This document shows, piece by piece, positions 26,485 through 27,044 of a DNA stretch of 27,044 nt (positions are counted from its first letter, which is position 1; each line of letters starts with the position of its first letter). Made by a program: the position numbers and the translations under genes. The notes beneath the pieces are model-generated. The model saw only the letters and a list, made by a program, of their open reading frames with translations. It ran no database searches and had not been told where the DNA came from. Origin of the DNA: Pilaira anomala (Eukaryota; Mucoromycota; Mucoromycetes; Mucorales; Mucoraceae); NCBI GenBank assembly GCA_025716855.1, contig JAIXMQ010000150.1, positions 1 through 27,044 on the forward strand, written 5' to 3'.

Positions 26485-27044
26485 TCAATATACTGCAGCA
26501 GGAATACCAAACCTACAGATCCACTCATACAGTCCCATTACAGTAATATCTGCTTGAGCTGCTGTAACGCATGGATGACACTCCACCCATCCTGAAAACA
26601 TGTCAATTATAACTAATACATAACTAAAACTTCCAAACGATTGCACATTAGGTAATATACAAAAATCAATTATTATCTCCGTCATAGGTCCATCTTGCGG
26701 CACCGGTATGGATGTCATAGGTACTACGGGTACTTTCTTCATTGAATGTATTTGACAAAGGTTACACGTCCGTACATAAGAGCGCACATCTTCATAACAG
26801 TTTGGCCAATAGTACTTGCGACTCACATTCGAATATGTCCTAGCGATTCCGGCGTGTCCTGATAGGCAGAGTGATCATGAGCGTTTTGCAGCACCTTCCG
26901 TACTTCTGAAGCCTTTACCAAAATTCTGTTATCATACACATCATCTTTTTTTCTATAAATCCTGCTATCATTACCTATGTAATAATAGCGTACCATACTT
27001 CTGATAGCGGTTCTTTCTTTTTCTGGAACTAATTCATTAAAGGT
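26485..27044 (-). pseudogene. Ty3/gypsy-type integrase: zinc finger and start of catalytic core, frameshifted
   Basis: Reads leftward from the window edge. Frame one (27044 to about 26863) gives RIYRKKDDVYDNRILVKASE, ending with NAHDHSAY, the first His of the HHCC zinc finger. A one-base shift near 26858-26866 moves to the frame GHAGIARTYSNVSRKYYWPN followed by RTCNLCQ, which completes the finger. The core begins with IIIDFCILP (first catalytic Asp) and VLVIIDMFSGW. It stops at 26485, after GIPAAV, just before the second catalytic Asp would come. The piece cannot encode an active enzyme. Same strand as the C-terminal integrase fragment 8 kb to the left. The remainder of the element lies beyond the window. 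Confidence 0.87.

Noticed and set aside
26281..26557. Ser/Pro/Ala-rich + strand frame (87 codons) starting MESVGPLPSS
   Set aside because: Built from TTCTGC/TCTCCT microsatellite; its end overlaps the antisense of the Ty3 integrase, so it is not an independent gene.

Overview
The window looks like nuclear DNA of a fungus, most likely Mucoromycota (Mucorales-like). This is an inference from AT-rich sequence, compact genes with introns of about 50-95 bp (GT...AG), the standard code, long homopolymer A/T runs and TA microsatellites, and fungal-type proteins such as a Gtr1 GTPase, a Mic19 subunit and a kinase-less Mad3. Gene models below were spliced by eye; every internal junction was checked for reading phase except one in TMEM18.

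Left half (1-14.2 kb) is gene-dense and carries eight conserved or recognisable genes plus one unknown: the 3' end of an OS-9/Yos9-type ER lectin (+), MIC19 (+), GTR1/RagA (+), TMEM18 (-), a DNAJC3/P58IPK co-chaperone (+), an AMMECR1-family protein (-), a BSD-domain protein (-), an unknown protein with an MIT-like helical stretch (-), and the spindle-checkpoint protein MAD3 (-). TMEM18 and DNAJC3 share a 199-bp divergent promoter with E-box, CCAAT and TATA motifs. A full-length Tc1/mariner-like transposon with 116-bp terminal inverted repeats sits at 7489-9193, only 61 bp upstream of the AMMECR1 start codon.

Right half (14.2-27 kb) is a transposon graveyard with no recognisable host housekeeping gene. 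In order: a decayed Tc1 relic (about 14.29-14.76 kb); the 5' part of a LINE (ORF1 and the start of the endonuclease ORF2, 16.0-17.7 kb), cut off and joined to the 3' end of a Ty3-type integrase (minus strand, 17.73-18.26 kb); a CACTA/Tnp2-like transposase region with subterminal repeats (18.26-21.4 kb, minus, frameshifted); an intact Tc1-like element (22160-23494); an unidentified 210-aa ORF (23670-24302); a second Tc1-like element whose transposase is full length but has lost a catalytic Asp (24511-26277); and the zinc finger and first part of a Ty3 integrase core, minus strand and frameshifted, running off the right edge. The two Ty3 pieces have the same orientation and are in the right order to be one element split by later insertions.

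No CRISPR, tRNA or rRNA gene was recognised. The best candidates for something new are the orphan 210-aa ORF between two Tc1 elements, the catalytically dead but otherwise intact transposase, and an ERSE-like promoter motif in front of the ER co-chaperone gene.
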